From Clostridia bacterium (GTDB lineage Bacteria > Bacillota > Clostridia > Christensenellales > Borkfalkiaceae): a stretch of DNA of 31,553 nt. Each line of letters starts with the position of its first letter. Positions within the stretch are counted from its first letter, which is position 1. The position numbers were made by a program, and so were the translations under genes. The notes under the pieces were generated by a model. It did not search any database and was not told where the DNA came from. It saw only the letters and a list, made by a program, of their open reading frames with translations. Location of the stretch: positions 1 through 31,553 of the forward strand of contig CAAFYG010000098.1 in assembly GCA_900767195.1 (NCBI GenBank), read 5' to 3'. This document shows positions 1-8,155 of the stretch, in pieces.

Positions 1-56
1 GCCTTCCCCCCGGGGGGAAGGTGTCGCCGAACGGCGACGGATGAGGGGCGCAGCAT
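1..56 (+). repeat. Family A double-hairpin repeat, copy A1
   Basis: A perfect 20-base palindrome (CCTTCCCCCC/GGGGGGAAGG, 2-21) is followed by a second hairpin GTCGCC-GAAC-GGCGAC (23-38) and the tail GGATGAGGGGCGCAGC. It is identical over about 56 bases to copy A2 at 7092, so these are recent or homogenised copies. The strand is assigned arbitrarily, by the orientation in which the AGGGGCG tail comes last. Confidence 0.92.
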
Positions 57-183
57 ATTTATGCGTAGCTCATTTTTGGTTTTCTGAATATTCCGAAAGG
101 AATTTCTGAAAATCAAGGGGCGTAGCTCATTTTTGATCTTCTGAATATTTCGAAAGAAATTTCTGAAGATCAAGGGGCGCAAC
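1..183. repeat. Composite structured repeat block R1 (family A + two family B hairpins)
   Basis: The block starts at the window edge with a family A unit (1-56), then a small GCATA/TATGC hairpin, then two AT-rich family B hairpins (76-116 and 133-173). Each hairpin is followed by AGGGGCG and CAGC/TAGC/CAAC-type bases. The first B stem is TTGGTTTTC/GAAAATCAA and the second TTGATCTTC/GAAGATCAA, so the stem sequence changes while pairing is kept. The block lies just past the 3' end of the phage gene at 354-833 and probably continues to the left of the window. Confidence 0.9.
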
Positions 184-353
184 TTGTTTCCTGTCTGCTT
201 TATAATATTTCGCCTTGCCTTATTCCAAGCCCCCCCGCCTGACTTTTTCTCGCCGAGTCGCCAAACAAAAAAAGCGACCGCCCCCCCGCCGCCCAACAAA
301 AAAGAGAGCCGCCGCAGCCGCCCTCTGTTTCCATGCCTTTTGCCGAAGAACTC
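184..353. other. Intergenic, C-rich low-complexity stretch
   Basis: This interval lies between the R1 repeats and the stop of the 354-833 gene. It holds runs of C and of A and a fragment (CTCGCCGAGT near 251) that resembles the start of the third repeat hairpin seen at 10803. I see no ribosome site or convincing coding frame. Short open frames here are proline/arginine-rich and look like composition artefacts. Confidence 0.5.
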
Positions 354-833
354 TCAATTCCCCTGCGAAAAATAATCGTACACCGCCGAATAATACTCGC
401 CGAGATACGACGGCGCTGTTTTATCGTTTTTAAACGCCTCGAATCGTGCCGAAGAATCCGGATACTTCGTGTGGTAATAATTTTTCACCGCCTGCACCCG
501 ATCCGCCGCCGAAAGAGAATAATCCGCATATTCCGCACTTGTTCCGCCGCTCGTTTCCGGTTTTGCCGCATAATTCAGGTAAAACAAAAGCCCCTGCCGC
601 ACCGCTTCCACCTTGTTGTCGTACTCGGCGGTCAGCTCGGCGCACAACTTTTCGTACACGCACGAGCGAACCGCGCCCGCGCGCACCAGATTATACTTTT
701 TCTTTCTCTTTTCCTCGGCGAGCGCCGCCTTATAATTCTCTTTTTTCAGCTGCGCCGAACGTACTTTGTCCAGCTGTTCCGCATTCAGAGAAGCATATTG
801 CTTCGCCGTCAGATTGATAATGTCGATCGTCAC
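354..833 (-). CDS. Phage protein of unknown function, downstream of the gp10-like gene
   Basis: This is a protein of 159 residues read from a GTG start at 833; a GGAGG ribosome site sits 9 bases upstream and no ATG fits better. The first half (about 10-70) is rich in Lys, Glu and Ala and is probably a helical coiled coil. The second half is rich in Tyr and Asp. I do not recognise a family. It follows the gp10-like gene by 42 bases on the same strand, the place where P22-type phages carry small tail-needle or injection-apparatus genes (gp26, gp14), so a tail or ejection accessory role is possible by position only. It is the last phage gene visible before the repeat block at the window edge. 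Confidence 0.75.
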   Translation of the reverse strand: MTIDIINLTAKQYASLNAEQLDKVRSAQLKKENYKAALAEEKRKKKYNLVRAGAVRSCVYEKLCAELTAEYDNKVEAVRQGLLFYLNYAAKPETSGGTSAEYADYSLSAADRVQAVKNYYHTKYPDSSARFEAFKNDKTAPSYLGEYYSAVYDYFSQGN

Positions 834-875
834 TTACTTTCACCTCCCGCTTCGCTTTCGATCAGAATAACCCGA

Positions 876-2231
876 TCAACGCTCAAACGCATACACTTCC
901 GCCGCCGCGCCCGTCGCCGTTGCGCCGCCGGCAAGATCCAGCGCAAACGAAAAACTCTCCGCGCTCATGTTCAGCACAACGTTCACCCCGTCCTCGCAAA
1001 GCGCAATTTCATACGCATGCGCCCCGTCCGCGCCGCTCACCGTCAGTTTTGCGTTTCCGCTTCCGTACAGCGTAACCCGTTTCAACGTTTTCACGCCCGA
1101 CAGCGAAAAATCCTCGTTTGTGCGTTCCAGGCGACACGAAACGCCGCTATGCAGCCTCTTTCCGAAGCAAAATTCCTTTTCCGCGCCGCCGTCGTATACG
1201 TACAGTCTCTCGCCGTACGCGCACACCGTTTCCGCGTCGCAGTCAATTTCCGAAACCGCCCCGTTTTCCGTATTATACAAAATCGTTTCCGCAGTTTCCG
1301 CCGAGCCGCCGAAGCAGCACACGTACCGCCCCGCCGCGCCCGTGCACCGCACGAATTGCAGCGCGGAAAAATCCAAGCCGATCCGCGATTTCGTCACGTT
1401 TTTAAACGACGCGCCGTCAAACGCCGCCACGCCTTCGTCCGTCAGAAAACACAGTTTGTTCCCGCACGAAGCCGCCGAATTTTCGTAAATCTCGCCCCCG
1501 CCGTAAGTCAGCCGTTCCGCCGAAAAATTCCGCGCCGCTCCCCGCGCGTCAATACGAAAAATCTCTTTTTCGAAAAATACGTACACGTGCTTTTTAAACG
1601 CGCACATTCCCCGCATCCCGGAACTCGCCGGCAGCACGATATATCCGCCTTCGTCCGCGCTGTCCGCCTGATCTGCCGGCGAAAGCACCCCCGAGTACTT
1701 CACCGTCTTTTCGTCCGCCGCGAAAAACAACCGCTCAAACGCCGCGCACCCGAAATTTTTATAGCACTTTTCCGCAAACGTTTTCACGATCCCGCCCGCG
1801 CGTACGCCCGCCACGCTTCCGCCGAACAGCACCGCGTATTCGTCTTTTTCTTCCGAAAGATACGGCACGATCGTCGGCATGCACGTCATCGAAATTCCCG
1901 AAGGCTTGTAGTAAACTTCCGTGTTCGGCTCATAGCGATACACCGAAAAATCCGCCGTCACCGCTATCGCGTCCTCGTACTTCACCCCGTCCACAATCTC
2001 TGCGGGAGTCGCCGCCCGCATCACTTTCCCCGCGCCCGCGGGAAACGCAATTTCGTCGCCCTTTAAAATCACGTTTTTCAAAGCGAACGCAGGGTACGCC
2101 GCGCCGCCCGAAACTTCCGCGTTTTTCGCGTTCACGCGCACCATACCCCTTTCGTTTGACCGCGTAAACCCGCCGAAATTAAATCGATAAAGCTTTCGCA
2201 ACCCCGCAGCTTTGCCCGCCGAAAAACTCAT
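876..2231 (-). CDS. P22 gp10-like tail hub/head-stabilisation protein (putative)
   Basis: This is a protein of 451 residues. I chose the ATG at 2231 because AAGGAG lies 6 bases upstream; an in-frame GTG at 2237 would overlap that ribosome site. The start overlaps the stop of the upstream gene by four bases (ATGA), which indicates translational coupling. The protein is full of short beta-strand stretches of the type aromatic-hydrophobic-Gly-Asp (for example YVFFEKEIFRID, KLCFLTDEGVAAFDG, YVCCFGG), which suggests a beta-propeller. Length and position (after portal, scaffold, coat and a small adaptor) fit P22 gp10 (472 residues), which closes the head under the portal ring. The assignment rests on synteny, length and fold impression, not on a diagnostic motif. 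An alternative is another beta-rich tail or receptor-binding protein. Confidence 0.7.
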   Translation of the reverse strand: MSFSAGKAAGLRKLYRFNFGGFTRSNERGMVRVNAKNAEVSGGAAYPAFALKNVILKGDEIAFPAGAGKVMRAATPAEIVDGVKYEDAIAVTADFSVYRYEPNTEVYYKPSGISMTCMPTIVPYLSEEKDEYAVLFGGSVAGVRAGGIVKTFAEKCYKNFGCAAFERLFFAADEKTVKYSGVLSPADQADSADEGGYIVLPASSGMRGMCAFKKHVYVFFEKEIFRIDARGAARNFSAERLTYGGGEIYENSAASCGNKLCFLTDEGVAAFDGASFKNVTKSRIGLDFSALQFVRCTGAAGRYVCCFGGSAETAETILYNTENGAVSEIDCDAETVCAYGERLYVYDGGAEKEFCFGKRLHSGVSCRLERTNEDFSLSGVKTLKRVTLYGSGNAKLTVSGADGAHAYEIALCEDGVNVVLNMSAESFSFALDLAGGATATGAAAEVYAFER

Positions 2232-2794
2232 CTCCACCTCCTTGCGCGCATCTTACCGCCGCTCGCAATCCTGTGCGCCACCGCCGCCGCGGCTTTATAT
2301 TCTTTTTCGTACACCGCCGCTTCTTCGAAAAGCTGCTTATCAAAGTAATATTTTGCCAGCACCCCGTTTAAAAATACTTTCATCGGCACGCCGTTTTTAA
2401 AATCGCTTTCGTCGTCCATAGTCTTCGCCGCAGGCAAATACGCATATCGTAAAACGCCCGCCGAAGCGTTCGTTCTCACGTATCCCGCCTCTTCCGAAAA
2501 CGCCGCGCGGCAGCCGTTTTTGTCCGTAAACCGCAGCGCGCGCACGAAATTTTCCGAAAGTGCCGCAATGTCGATTTTACCCGCCGCCGATACGCTTTCG
2601 TCTTTGATTAAAGGCACGGCAGAAGCCGCCACGTCCGTTTCCGTCGCATTGAAAAATTCAAGCAGCCTCTTCGCTTCCGCTTCCCCTTTCGCCTCGCCGC
2701 CGGACTGCGCCGTATTCTTTCCGTCGCAAAAATCCCGCGCATCCGTCAGCCTGAGAGCCTCGGCAGCCGCTCTCACCACGTCTTTCGCTTTCAT
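2228..2794 (-). CDS. Small head-tail adaptor-like phage protein (P22 gp4 position)
   Basis: This is a protein of 188 residues. The ATG at 2794 is preceded by AAGGAGG with a 7-base gap; an open frame extends 18 bases further up, but those codons encode the ribosome site itself. It begins with a short helical segment and has a charged Ala/Glu-rich middle. The second half (from about residue 75) is ordered, with many Phe and Tyr, and ends in a basic ARRWR tail. In P22-type phages this place, between coat and gp10, holds gp4 (166 residues), the first ring added to the portal. The role as head completion or adaptor protein is inferred from order and size. Its stop overlaps the next gene's ATG by four bases. 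Confidence 0.72.
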   Translation of the reverse strand: MKAKDVVRAAAEALRLTDARDFCDGKNTAQSGGEAKGEAEAKRLLEFFNATETDVAASAVPLIKDESVSAAGKIDIAALSENFVRALRFTDKNGCRAAFSEEAGYVRTNASAGVLRYAYLPAAKTMDDESDFKNGVPMKVFLNGVLAKYYFDKQLFEEAAVYEKEYKAAAAVAHRIASGGKMRARRWR

Positions 2795-2813
2795 TTTTTC
2801 TACCTCCTTCACC

Positions 2814-2854
2814 CCGAAGTCTTTCGGAAGAAGCCGCTTGGCGCGACTTCTTCC
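2814..2854 (-). promoter_or_regulatory. Strong tandem hairpins between capsid and adaptor genes
   Basis: On the minus strand GGAAGAAGTCGC pairs with GCGGCTTCTTCC around a 5-base loop (2826-2854). This is a 12-pair stem with one G-U pair. A second stem, CCGAA-AGAC-TTCGG (2814-2827), follows and shares its first two bases (2826-2827) with the base of the first. No T-run follows, so it is not a standard terminator. It may act as an mRNA-stabilising or processing hairpin at the 3' end of the capsid message, lowering expression of the genes behind it. Confidence 0.65.
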
Positions 2855-2883
2855 AACGCTACGCTCAAATCAAACTATCCGGC

Positions 2884-4068
2884 TTACGCTTCCGTAATTC
2901 CGAACAGCGCGCCCTGCCCGTTCGGACGGGTGCAGAGCAATTCGGCATACTTCACCAAGGTCGCGCTGTAAGCAGGCTTATTCGCAATTTGTTTCAGAAT
3001 ACTGCCGTTTTCGCTTTCCAGCCATTGCCAGTCGCAAAGCTGATGCAGGCAGAAATCGTCGGTATTCAGCAGATACATCGTGCCTGCGGGGCAGAATCTG
3101 TCGGCCACAAGCGGAATCCCGTCGATCATCATCGCCTTGAATCCGCCGTCGATCTCGCGGATTTCGGGCGTCACGCCTTTCGTCACAAGATAGTTGTACA
3201 CCGCGCGTTTCACGCCGAACGAACACACGGCATAGTTAATTCTGCTGCCCGACTGCTGCTCGATCGTATCCACGGCTTTCTGAAACTTCGTAATGTCGAA
3301 CGCCCCCGTCGCAGAAAGCGTATACGGTTTCATCCAGGAATAATCCGCTCTCTTCACGCCGTAAAGAGTCGTCGAAGAGCCGAACAGCGCGCCGAGCCCG
3401 GTAATTTCTTTCTCCTGCGAATTCTGCAAAGTCATGTAGCAAGTCGAGCCGAGCATATCGTTGTCGAGCGCCGTGCCGCTCACCTTGATTTTCTTGTTCG
3501 TTCTGTCCACGCTCAAAATCATTCTGCCCTGCGCGCCCGCGATTCTGCCGCCCGTAGGAGAGCAGAAGTCCACGATCATGCCTTCGAATACGTTCGAAAC
3601 GTCGTCCACGGTGATAAGACCGGTTGATTCGTCCGCCACGGCCACCGTCGAGCCGGTGATTTTGCCCGAGCCGTCGCCGTAGAGCATACGTCCGAAATGA
3701 AATTCGGAACTTTTGATAAGAGCCTGCATCTCGTCGTTTAAAATATTCACAAACGCACCCTCGTTGCCCGCGGAAGCGCGGATCGCCTTATCGGAAATCT
3801 CGATCGTGCCGTACAGGTTTTTCAGAGTAGAAACGAGCTGCACGCAATTGTTGCCGCCGGAAGCGGGCAAAGTACTCGTTTCGTCGCCCGCCTCGATGCC
3901 GCCGGAAATTCCGAAGCGCACAAGCTTGCGTACGTCCTTGCCCCACACGTCGGCGGAAGTTTTTCTGATTTTGGCAAGCAAAGGATTCACTTTCGTATTG
4001 AGAGCCTCGCTCACCGCGTCGAGATAGTAGTTTTTCAAAGCGTCGTTTGCAGAAGTAATGGTTACCAT
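2884..4068 (-). CDS. Phage major capsid protein (HK97-fold type, putative)
   Basis: This is a protein of 394 residues with ATG at 4068 and GGAG 9 bases upstream. The N-terminal region (MVTITSANDALKNYYLDAVSEAL...) resembles the N-terminal helix of phage coat proteins. The middle is strand-rich, and a segment near residues 255-330 (IEQQSGSRINYAVCSFGVKRAVYNYL...IDGIPLVADRFCPAGTMYLLN) has the character of the A-domain and spine of HK97-fold coat proteins: a sample-and-test helix, then IDGIPLV and a Leu-Asn strand. It follows a portal and a scaffold-like gene, as expected. It carries no obvious protease fusion. A strong hairpin sits directly behind it. I am confident of the coat role and less sure of the exact subfamily. 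Confidence 0.85.
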   Translation of the reverse strand: MVTITSANDALKNYYLDAVSEALNTKVNPLLAKIRKTSADVWGKDVRKLVRFGISGGIEAGDETSTLPASGGNNCVQLVSTLKNLYGTIEISDKAIRASAGNEGAFVNILNDEMQALIKSSEFHFGRMLYGDGSGKITGSTVAVADESTGLITVDDVSNVFEGMIVDFCSPTGGRIAGAQGRMILSVDRTNKKIKVSGTALDNDMLGSTCYMTLQNSQEKEITGLGALFGSSTTLYGVKRADYSWMKPYTLSATGAFDITKFQKAVDTIEQQSGSRINYAVCSFGVKRAVYNYLVTKGVTPEIREIDGGFKAMMIDGIPLVADRFCPAGTMYLLNTDDFCLHQLCDWQWLESENGSILKQIANKPAYSATLVKYAELLCTRPNGQGALFGITEA

Positions 4069-4100
4069 AATTTTAATCTCCTAAAAAATAATTTTTTGTT

Positions 4101-4901
4101 TTAATTTCTTTTAAACGCCCTTAAAGCCATCGCGCCGGCTTCTTCCAGAGAAGTCGCCCGCACAGGCGGCGTTCCGAACGTTCCCGCTCCGCCTCTTAAA
4201 AGCGGCGCGTCGTTTTTCCGCAGCGAAGAGAGATACTCGCCGATAATTTTCAGCCGCGTTTCCTCGTCGATTTTCATTTCGGCGGCATTTCCGCCCGCCC
4301 CGAAATTTCCCGACGTATTTTCAGGCGTATTTTCAGGCGTATTTCCCGCGGTTTCCCCCGCGGCAAAATTCCCCGAAACCGTCTTTTTCAAATCGGCATT
4401 TCTCTCGTCCGCCTGCTTTTCGTCCGCCGCAGCAGCCGCTTTGAAAGCAGCGTTTTCGCCGCCCTTGTCCAAAGCCTTTGCAGCTTCCCGATTTTCCTTA
4501 TCCTTATCTTCAAAAGTCATGTCGGCATTCGCCGCGCCGGAAGTTTCCTTATCCGAATCCGAAACCGCACCAACCCCGTTCTCCGTCGGATAATGCAACG
4601 TCTTATCCGCCCCTTCCGCGGCATGCACACCGCCGTCGGCGTCGGATTTCGGTTTATTGTCCGGTTGTTTCCGATCCGTTTCCGAAAATTTCCGCGCGCG
4701 CATTTCCAACTCTTTCAGGCGTTGACAGCGACGGGTAAATTCCGCCTGAAGCGCGTTGTAAGCCTCCGCGAGGGCGTTCACGTCCTTAAACTTCGGCGGC
4801 AGAGCGGAACGAAAGTCCTTTTCGGCGAATGCGTCTGCGCTTTCCGCTGTCCCGCAAGTTTTCGGTACTTGCACGTTGTCCTCAATGATTGTTTTTTGCA
4901 T
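4101..4901 (-). CDS. Phage capsid scaffold-like protein
   Basis: This is a protein of 266 residues with ATG at 4901 and GGAGG about 8 bases upstream. It is hydrophilic and low in complexity. The start (about 35-75) has a helical segment (KFKDVNALAEAYNALQAEFTRR) of the type seen in phage scaffolds, read as a coiled coil. The middle, about 75-205, is a disordered run rich in Asp, Glu, Lys, Ala and Asn, with a small tandem repeat (NTPE twice, near 4318-4337). The C-terminus (about 210-266) is again helical and basic, where scaffolds bind coat protein. Place between portal and coat, composition and architecture all fit a scaffolding protein. No protease motif is visible. Confidence 0.75.
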   Translation of the reverse strand: MQKTIIEDNVQVPKTCGTAESADAFAEKDFRSALPPKFKDVNALAEAYNALQAEFTRRCQRLKELEMRARKFSETDRKQPDNKPKSDADGGVHAAEGADKTLHYPTENGVGAVSDSDKETSGAANADMTFEDKDKENREAAKALDKGGENAAFKAAAAADEKQADERNADLKKTVSGNFAAGETAGNTPENTPENTSGNFGAGGNAAEMKIDEETRLKIIGEYLSSLRKNDAPLLRGGAGTFGTPPVRATSLEEAGAMALRAFKRN

Positions 4902-4927
4902 ATAAAAATACCTCCGAATCGATTTAC

Positions 4928-6832
4928 TTAATCTTCGTTTTTGCCCGCTTTCATGCGGCTGTGCAGCTTGATATGCCCGGCAAAAATCTTTCTCTTATCC
5001 GCCCCGAGCGCGCGCCCTTCCTGCGAAAAATAATATCTCGAATGTTCCGCGATATGCGCCTCGTGATCGTCCAGCTCGTCCACGTCCGCTCGTTCGCCCG
5101 CACGCATTTTCAAATTCTCTTCCCGCGCGCATTCCTCGTGCAAAGCGGAGATATCCCGGCAGTTTTCATAGCTTCCCAGCCCGAACGCTTCTAAAATCCG
5201 ATTTTTGTTATTCTGCGAAATCTTCCCGTCCTCGCCCGTTAAAATTCCCGCCGAAAGCAAACTTAAAATCGTCTCTTTCCGCTCTTCTTCGCTCAGTTTC
5301 GGCTCGGCCGCAAACGTCACGTCATCGCACGAAAGCTCTTCCGCGCTGAAATAATACGTCTGCGTTTTTCCGCCCTCGCCCGCCACGCACAAAAGCCGCG
5401 CGTTTCCCGCGAATTGCTTGTACAGCCGCACCACCTGCCGCGCGATCTCTTTCATCGCCGCGCACAAATTCTCTTTCGTTGCCGCCATTCTCGAATCGTC
5501 CTGCGATAATAATAGCTGCAACCCCGTCGCGCTCGTCACTCTCGTCGGAGTCGAACTCTGCGAAAGATCCGATACCCCGCTCACCACCGAAAATTCCTTT
5601 TCCAGCCATTCCTCTTCCCTTGCGAAATCGTCCGGGATCGACCCTAAATTCATCATTTCGGGCGGCTGACTTCCCTGGCGGTACACAAGAATTTTCCCGG
5701 GCGCAAGCCCCTCTTCCGCGAGCGCGTCGGTATCCACCGAACCGTCCTCCACGGCAAGCACGCCCGCCGCAATGCGGCTTAAAAATTCGTGTTTTCTGTT
5801 CCGCACCGCGTTGTACGCCCGCTGCACCGGAATCAGCCTGTCCACAATCGAACTGCCGAAAAATCTCGAAGGCTGTTTCAAACAATCCTGCTTCACAAAC
5901 GGCAACACTCTCTCGCCGCGCAGACCGTTTTTATACGGCAGATCCCCCTCGTATAAAAGCTTCCCGCCCGCCGCGATTTCCAGCCGGCCGTTCGGGTGTT
6001 CTTTCGTCGGCAAAGTATACCGTTCCAACAAAATCACCCTGCCCGCGGCGGCTTTTTCGCCGTTTTTCTTCGTTTTGCGCGTAAATTCCGCCGCCGAACC
6101 AAACCCCGTCGCACCCGAAACCGCCGCGCCGAACGAAATTCCCGAAAACTCGCTTTCCGCGTCCGGCGAAACCGTTACGCCGAACATATCCAGCACATAT
6201 TCCACCGTCACCGCCTGCGCGTGAATCAGACTTGAAATCGCCGAAAAATCGCAATCGAGCCGATCGGGAAAAATCTCGTAAGACGGAGTCACCGAAATGC
6301 ACGCCTCGCCCTCGTACAAAGGCGCGCCGTTTTCGTCCAGACCAACTTTCCGTCCCGCGTGTTCGTCCCAGCACACCTTGTAAAAAACGCTGCCGCACAC
6401 TTCGCACCACATAATGCCGTCCGCAATCGTCTCGCCCGCCTTCGCCCGCTCGAAAGAATAGGCTAAAATCCCGGTAGAAAGCTGCGCCGCGCGCATATCC
6501 GAGTCCTCGTCCGAAAAAGGAGTCGCCTTCACTTCGGGCATTGATTTCACGAGTTTCGCCACGCGCGAATCCACCGTCGGCGCAATGTGGTTAAAAACGC
6601 GATGCGTCTGCCAGTAATACTGCAAATCTTCCTCTTCGAGATCCCCCTCGGGAGTCACGTCGCAGTACTGATTTCCCGCCACGAACTGCATATTCAAAGA
6701 CCACGCGTTTTCGATATTCCGACGCGCCTCGCGGCGAGCGCGGAAGTCGAGCGTAATCTCGTTTGCGAGCCGTTCGCGGCGCAATTCTTCTTCGCGTTCT
6801 TTCATAAGCCTTACCTGATCGTTATCCTGCAT
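4928..6832 (-). CDS. Phage portal protein, P22-like
   Basis: This is a protein of 634 residues with ATG at 6832 and AAGGAG 7 bases upstream. The N-terminus is a charged helix followed by NIENAWSLNMQFVAGNQYCDV and a segment QTHRVFNHIAPTVDSRVAKLVKSMPEVKATPFSDEDSD. This is the pattern of P22/podovirus-type portals, in which Asn-Xaa-Ile/Val-Xaa-Pro precedes a helix and a P-E-V strand. The central crown and wing regions are strand-rich, with SRFFGSSIVDRLIPVQRAYNAVRNRKHEFL as the likely stem/clip region, and SSTPTRVTSATGLQLLLSQDDSRM in the later helices. The C-terminus is charged and helical. As the dodecameric DNA gate at one capsid vertex it would dock the terminase encoded upstream. Length is close to P22 gp1 (725) and within the family range. 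Confidence 0.88.
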   Translation of the reverse strand: MQDNDQVRLMKEREEELRRERLANEITLDFRARREARRNIENAWSLNMQFVAGNQYCDVTPEGDLEEEDLQYYWQTHRVFNHIAPTVDSRVAKLVKSMPEVKATPFSDEDSDMRAAQLSTGILAYSFERAKAGETIADGIMWCEVCGSVFYKVCWDEHAGRKVGLDENGAPLYEGEACISVTPSYEIFPDRLDCDFSAISSLIHAQAVTVEYVLDMFGVTVSPDAESEFSGISFGAAVSGATGFGSAAEFTRKTKKNGEKAAAGRVILLERYTLPTKEHPNGRLEIAAGGKLLYEGDLPYKNGLRGERVLPFVKQDCLKQPSRFFGSSIVDRLIPVQRAYNAVRNRKHEFLSRIAAGVLAVEDGSVDTDALAEEGLAPGKILVYRQGSQPPEMMNLGSIPDDFAREEEWLEKEFSVVSGVSDLSQSSTPTRVTSATGLQLLLSQDDSRMAATKENLCAAMKEIARQVVRLYKQFAGNARLLCVAGEGGKTQTYYFSAEELSCDDVTFAAEPKLSEEERKETILSLLSAGILTGEDGKISQNNKNRILEAFGLGSYENCRDISALHEECAREENLKMRAGERADVDELDDHEAHIAEHSRYYFSQEGRALGADKRKIFAGHIKLHSRMKAGKNED

Positions 6833-6924
6833 AAAAAATCTCCTTGTAATTTTTTTTACCTTATTAAAGCTTTAATCGCTTTCTCAGCCTTCATTTACTG
6901 TATTTTGCCTGTCGCAGAGCCCGA

Positions 6925-7264
6925 AAAAATTTCAAAACCCTGTTCCAAGGCTTCCCCTTGCTTTATTTTACTCACCGCAAAAATTCAAAAAATGTCCACC
7001 TTATTCAAGCCTTCCACCCGGGGCGGGCATTGCCCGTTTCGTTACGGATTGTAGCACTATCGTCCAAAAGTTAATCTTCGCCTTTGATATAGCCTTCCCC
7101 CCGGGGGGAAGGTGTCGCCGAACGGCGACGGATGAGGGGCGCAGCATATTATGCGTAGCACATTTTTGGTTCTCTGAATATATCGTGTTCGTTTTTCCCT
7201 TTCTCATTTTTGCTCAACGCAAAAATTCGAAAAATCCGTCAAACTTATTCAAGCCTTCCCCTTA
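6925..7264. repeat. Composite structured repeat block R2
   Basis: This block fills the gap between the portal gene and the small 7265-7600 gene. It contains copies of the AAGGCTTCCCCTT...CGCAAAAATTC spacer, a degraded family A unit (7014-7055, with GGGCA/TGCCC stem), an intact family A unit (7092-7147) and a truncated family B arm (7160-7178). No coding potential with a ribosome site is seen. Confidence 0.85.
7092..7147 (+). repeat. Family A double-hairpin repeat, copy A2
   Basis: Identical to copy A1: palindrome CCTTCCCCCC/GGGGGGAAGG, second stem GTCGCC/GGCGAC, tail GGATGAGGGGCGCAGC. It is followed by the GCATA/TATGC mini-hairpin, here one base shorter than at A1. Confidence 0.92.
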
Positions 7265-7600
7265 CTACTTTTCTTTTTTTTCCGATTCGCCCTGCAAGAG
7301 TTTCAGAAGTCTTTGCTTTTCTTTTTCCAATTCTTCGTCGCTCATCGCGGAAACGTCGCCGCAATTTTCGCGTTTTTCCAGAATCAGCTGCACGGCTTTA
7401 AGATCGGGCGGAATATCTTTTTTCGTCTTTTTTCGTTTTAGAAGCTTCAATTTCCCGTCCACTTCCGCATATTCTTCCGTCACTTCCGCCACAGAGCAGC
7501 CGAGAGCCACTTTCAAAAGCGCGTCACTCACGCCCTCTGCGGAATTTTTTGCAGATTTTTTTTCGATTTTCGTCTTATCCTTTTCCGGATTATCTTCCAT
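7265..7600 (-). CDS. Small phage protein resembling the C-terminal part of a small terminase subunit
   Basis: This is a protein of 111 residues. I chose the ATG at 7600 with AGAGG five bases upstream; a GTG two codons earlier is also open. After a Lys-rich disordered start, residues about 22-78 (SDALLKVALGCSVAEVTEEY...GKLKLLKRKKTKKDIPPDLKAVQLILEKR) match the pattern at the end of many small terminase subunits: an A-x-G-x-x-x-x-E-V-T-E segment, a basic strand, then P-P-D-x-x-A-x-x-x-L. The N-terminal helix-turn-helix usual for DNA binding is missing. The end is a charged helix. It sits between the large terminase and the portal, which is not the usual TerS-TerL order. It may be a split or reduced TerS, or a packaging-linked protein of unknown role. 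Confidence 0.6.
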   Translation of the reverse strand: MEDNPEKDKTKIEKKSAKNSAEGVSDALLKVALGCSVAEVTEEYAEVDGKLKLLKRKKTKKDIPPDLKAVQLILEKRENCGDVSAMSDEELEKEKQRLLKLLQGESEKKEK

Positions 7601-7689
7601 AAACACCTCTCAATTTTTATTTTTTCTTTACCCCGCCGCCGCTCGCGCCGTCCATTTCTTCTTATCGCAAAAAAACCGAAAAAATTTCA

Positions 7690-8110
7690 AAGCCCTGTAC
7701 TAAGCCTTCCCCTTGCTTCATTTTCCTCAACGCAAAATTCAGCAAAAATGTTCAGCCCTTCCTTCGTCAAGGCTTCCCCTTGCTTCATTTTGCTCAACGC
7801 AAAATTCGGCAAAAATTGGAAGCCTTTCCTTCGTCAAGGCTTCCCCTCGGGGGGAAGCTGTCCGTGAAACGGACTGATGAGGGGCGCAATTTGTTTTCTA
7901 TTTCTTGCTTTTCTCGCCGAGTTACCGCCCAAAGGCTGCCCCGGCGGCTTGTTGTCCGTGAAACGGACTGATGAGGGGCGCAGCACATTTTTTTGATTGA
8001 AATTTTCCATCAAAATTTTTCAATCAAGGGGCGCAGCCCATTTTTGATTTTCTGAATATTTTTGACAAAAAATTTCCGAAAATCAAGGGGCGCAACTTGT
8101 TTTCTTTCAG
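7690..8110. repeat. Composite structured repeat block R3
   Basis: The block lies between the small 7265-7600 gene and the terminase. It holds two spacer units (AAGGCTTCCCCTTGCTTCAT followed by an ATTTTGCT/AGCAAAA hairpin), an intact family A unit (7837-7888), a third-type hairpin region starting CTCGCCGAG (7910-7950), a half A unit (7954-7983) with the same second stem, and two family B hairpins (7993-8027, 8044-8086). The second B stem is TTGATTTTC/GAAAATCAA and the first TTGATTGAAA/TTTCAATCAA. Confidence 0.88.
7837..7888 (+). repeat. Family A double-hairpin repeat, copy A3
   Basis: The first stem is GCTTCCCC/GGGGAAGC with a TCGG apex; its outermost pair is G-C where A1 has C-G. The second stem is GTCCGT-GAA-ACGGAC (7860-7874), unlike A1 in sequence but fully paired. 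The tail is TGATGAGGGGCGCAA. A half copy with the same second stem and tail follows at 7954-7983, lacking the C-rich palindrome. Confidence 0.9.
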
Positions 8111-8155
8111 CAACAATTCAAACGCCCGTTCTCTTTTCTCTCATATTCCAAAAGC

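Noticed and set aside
333..2066. Long open frame of 577 codons on the plus strand
   Set aside because: It lies antisense to the 159-residue and gp10-like phage genes, is extremely rich in Arg, His and Phe, has no ribosome site, and reflects codon bias of the opposite strand.
2814..2854. Hairpin after the capsid gene as a rho-independent terminator
   Set aside because: No T-run follows on the minus strand and the next gene has its ribosome site directly behind it.
7001..7207. Open frame of 68 codons on the minus strand
   Set aside because: Entirely made of family A and B repeat sequence; similar frames appear in other repeat blocks for the same reason.
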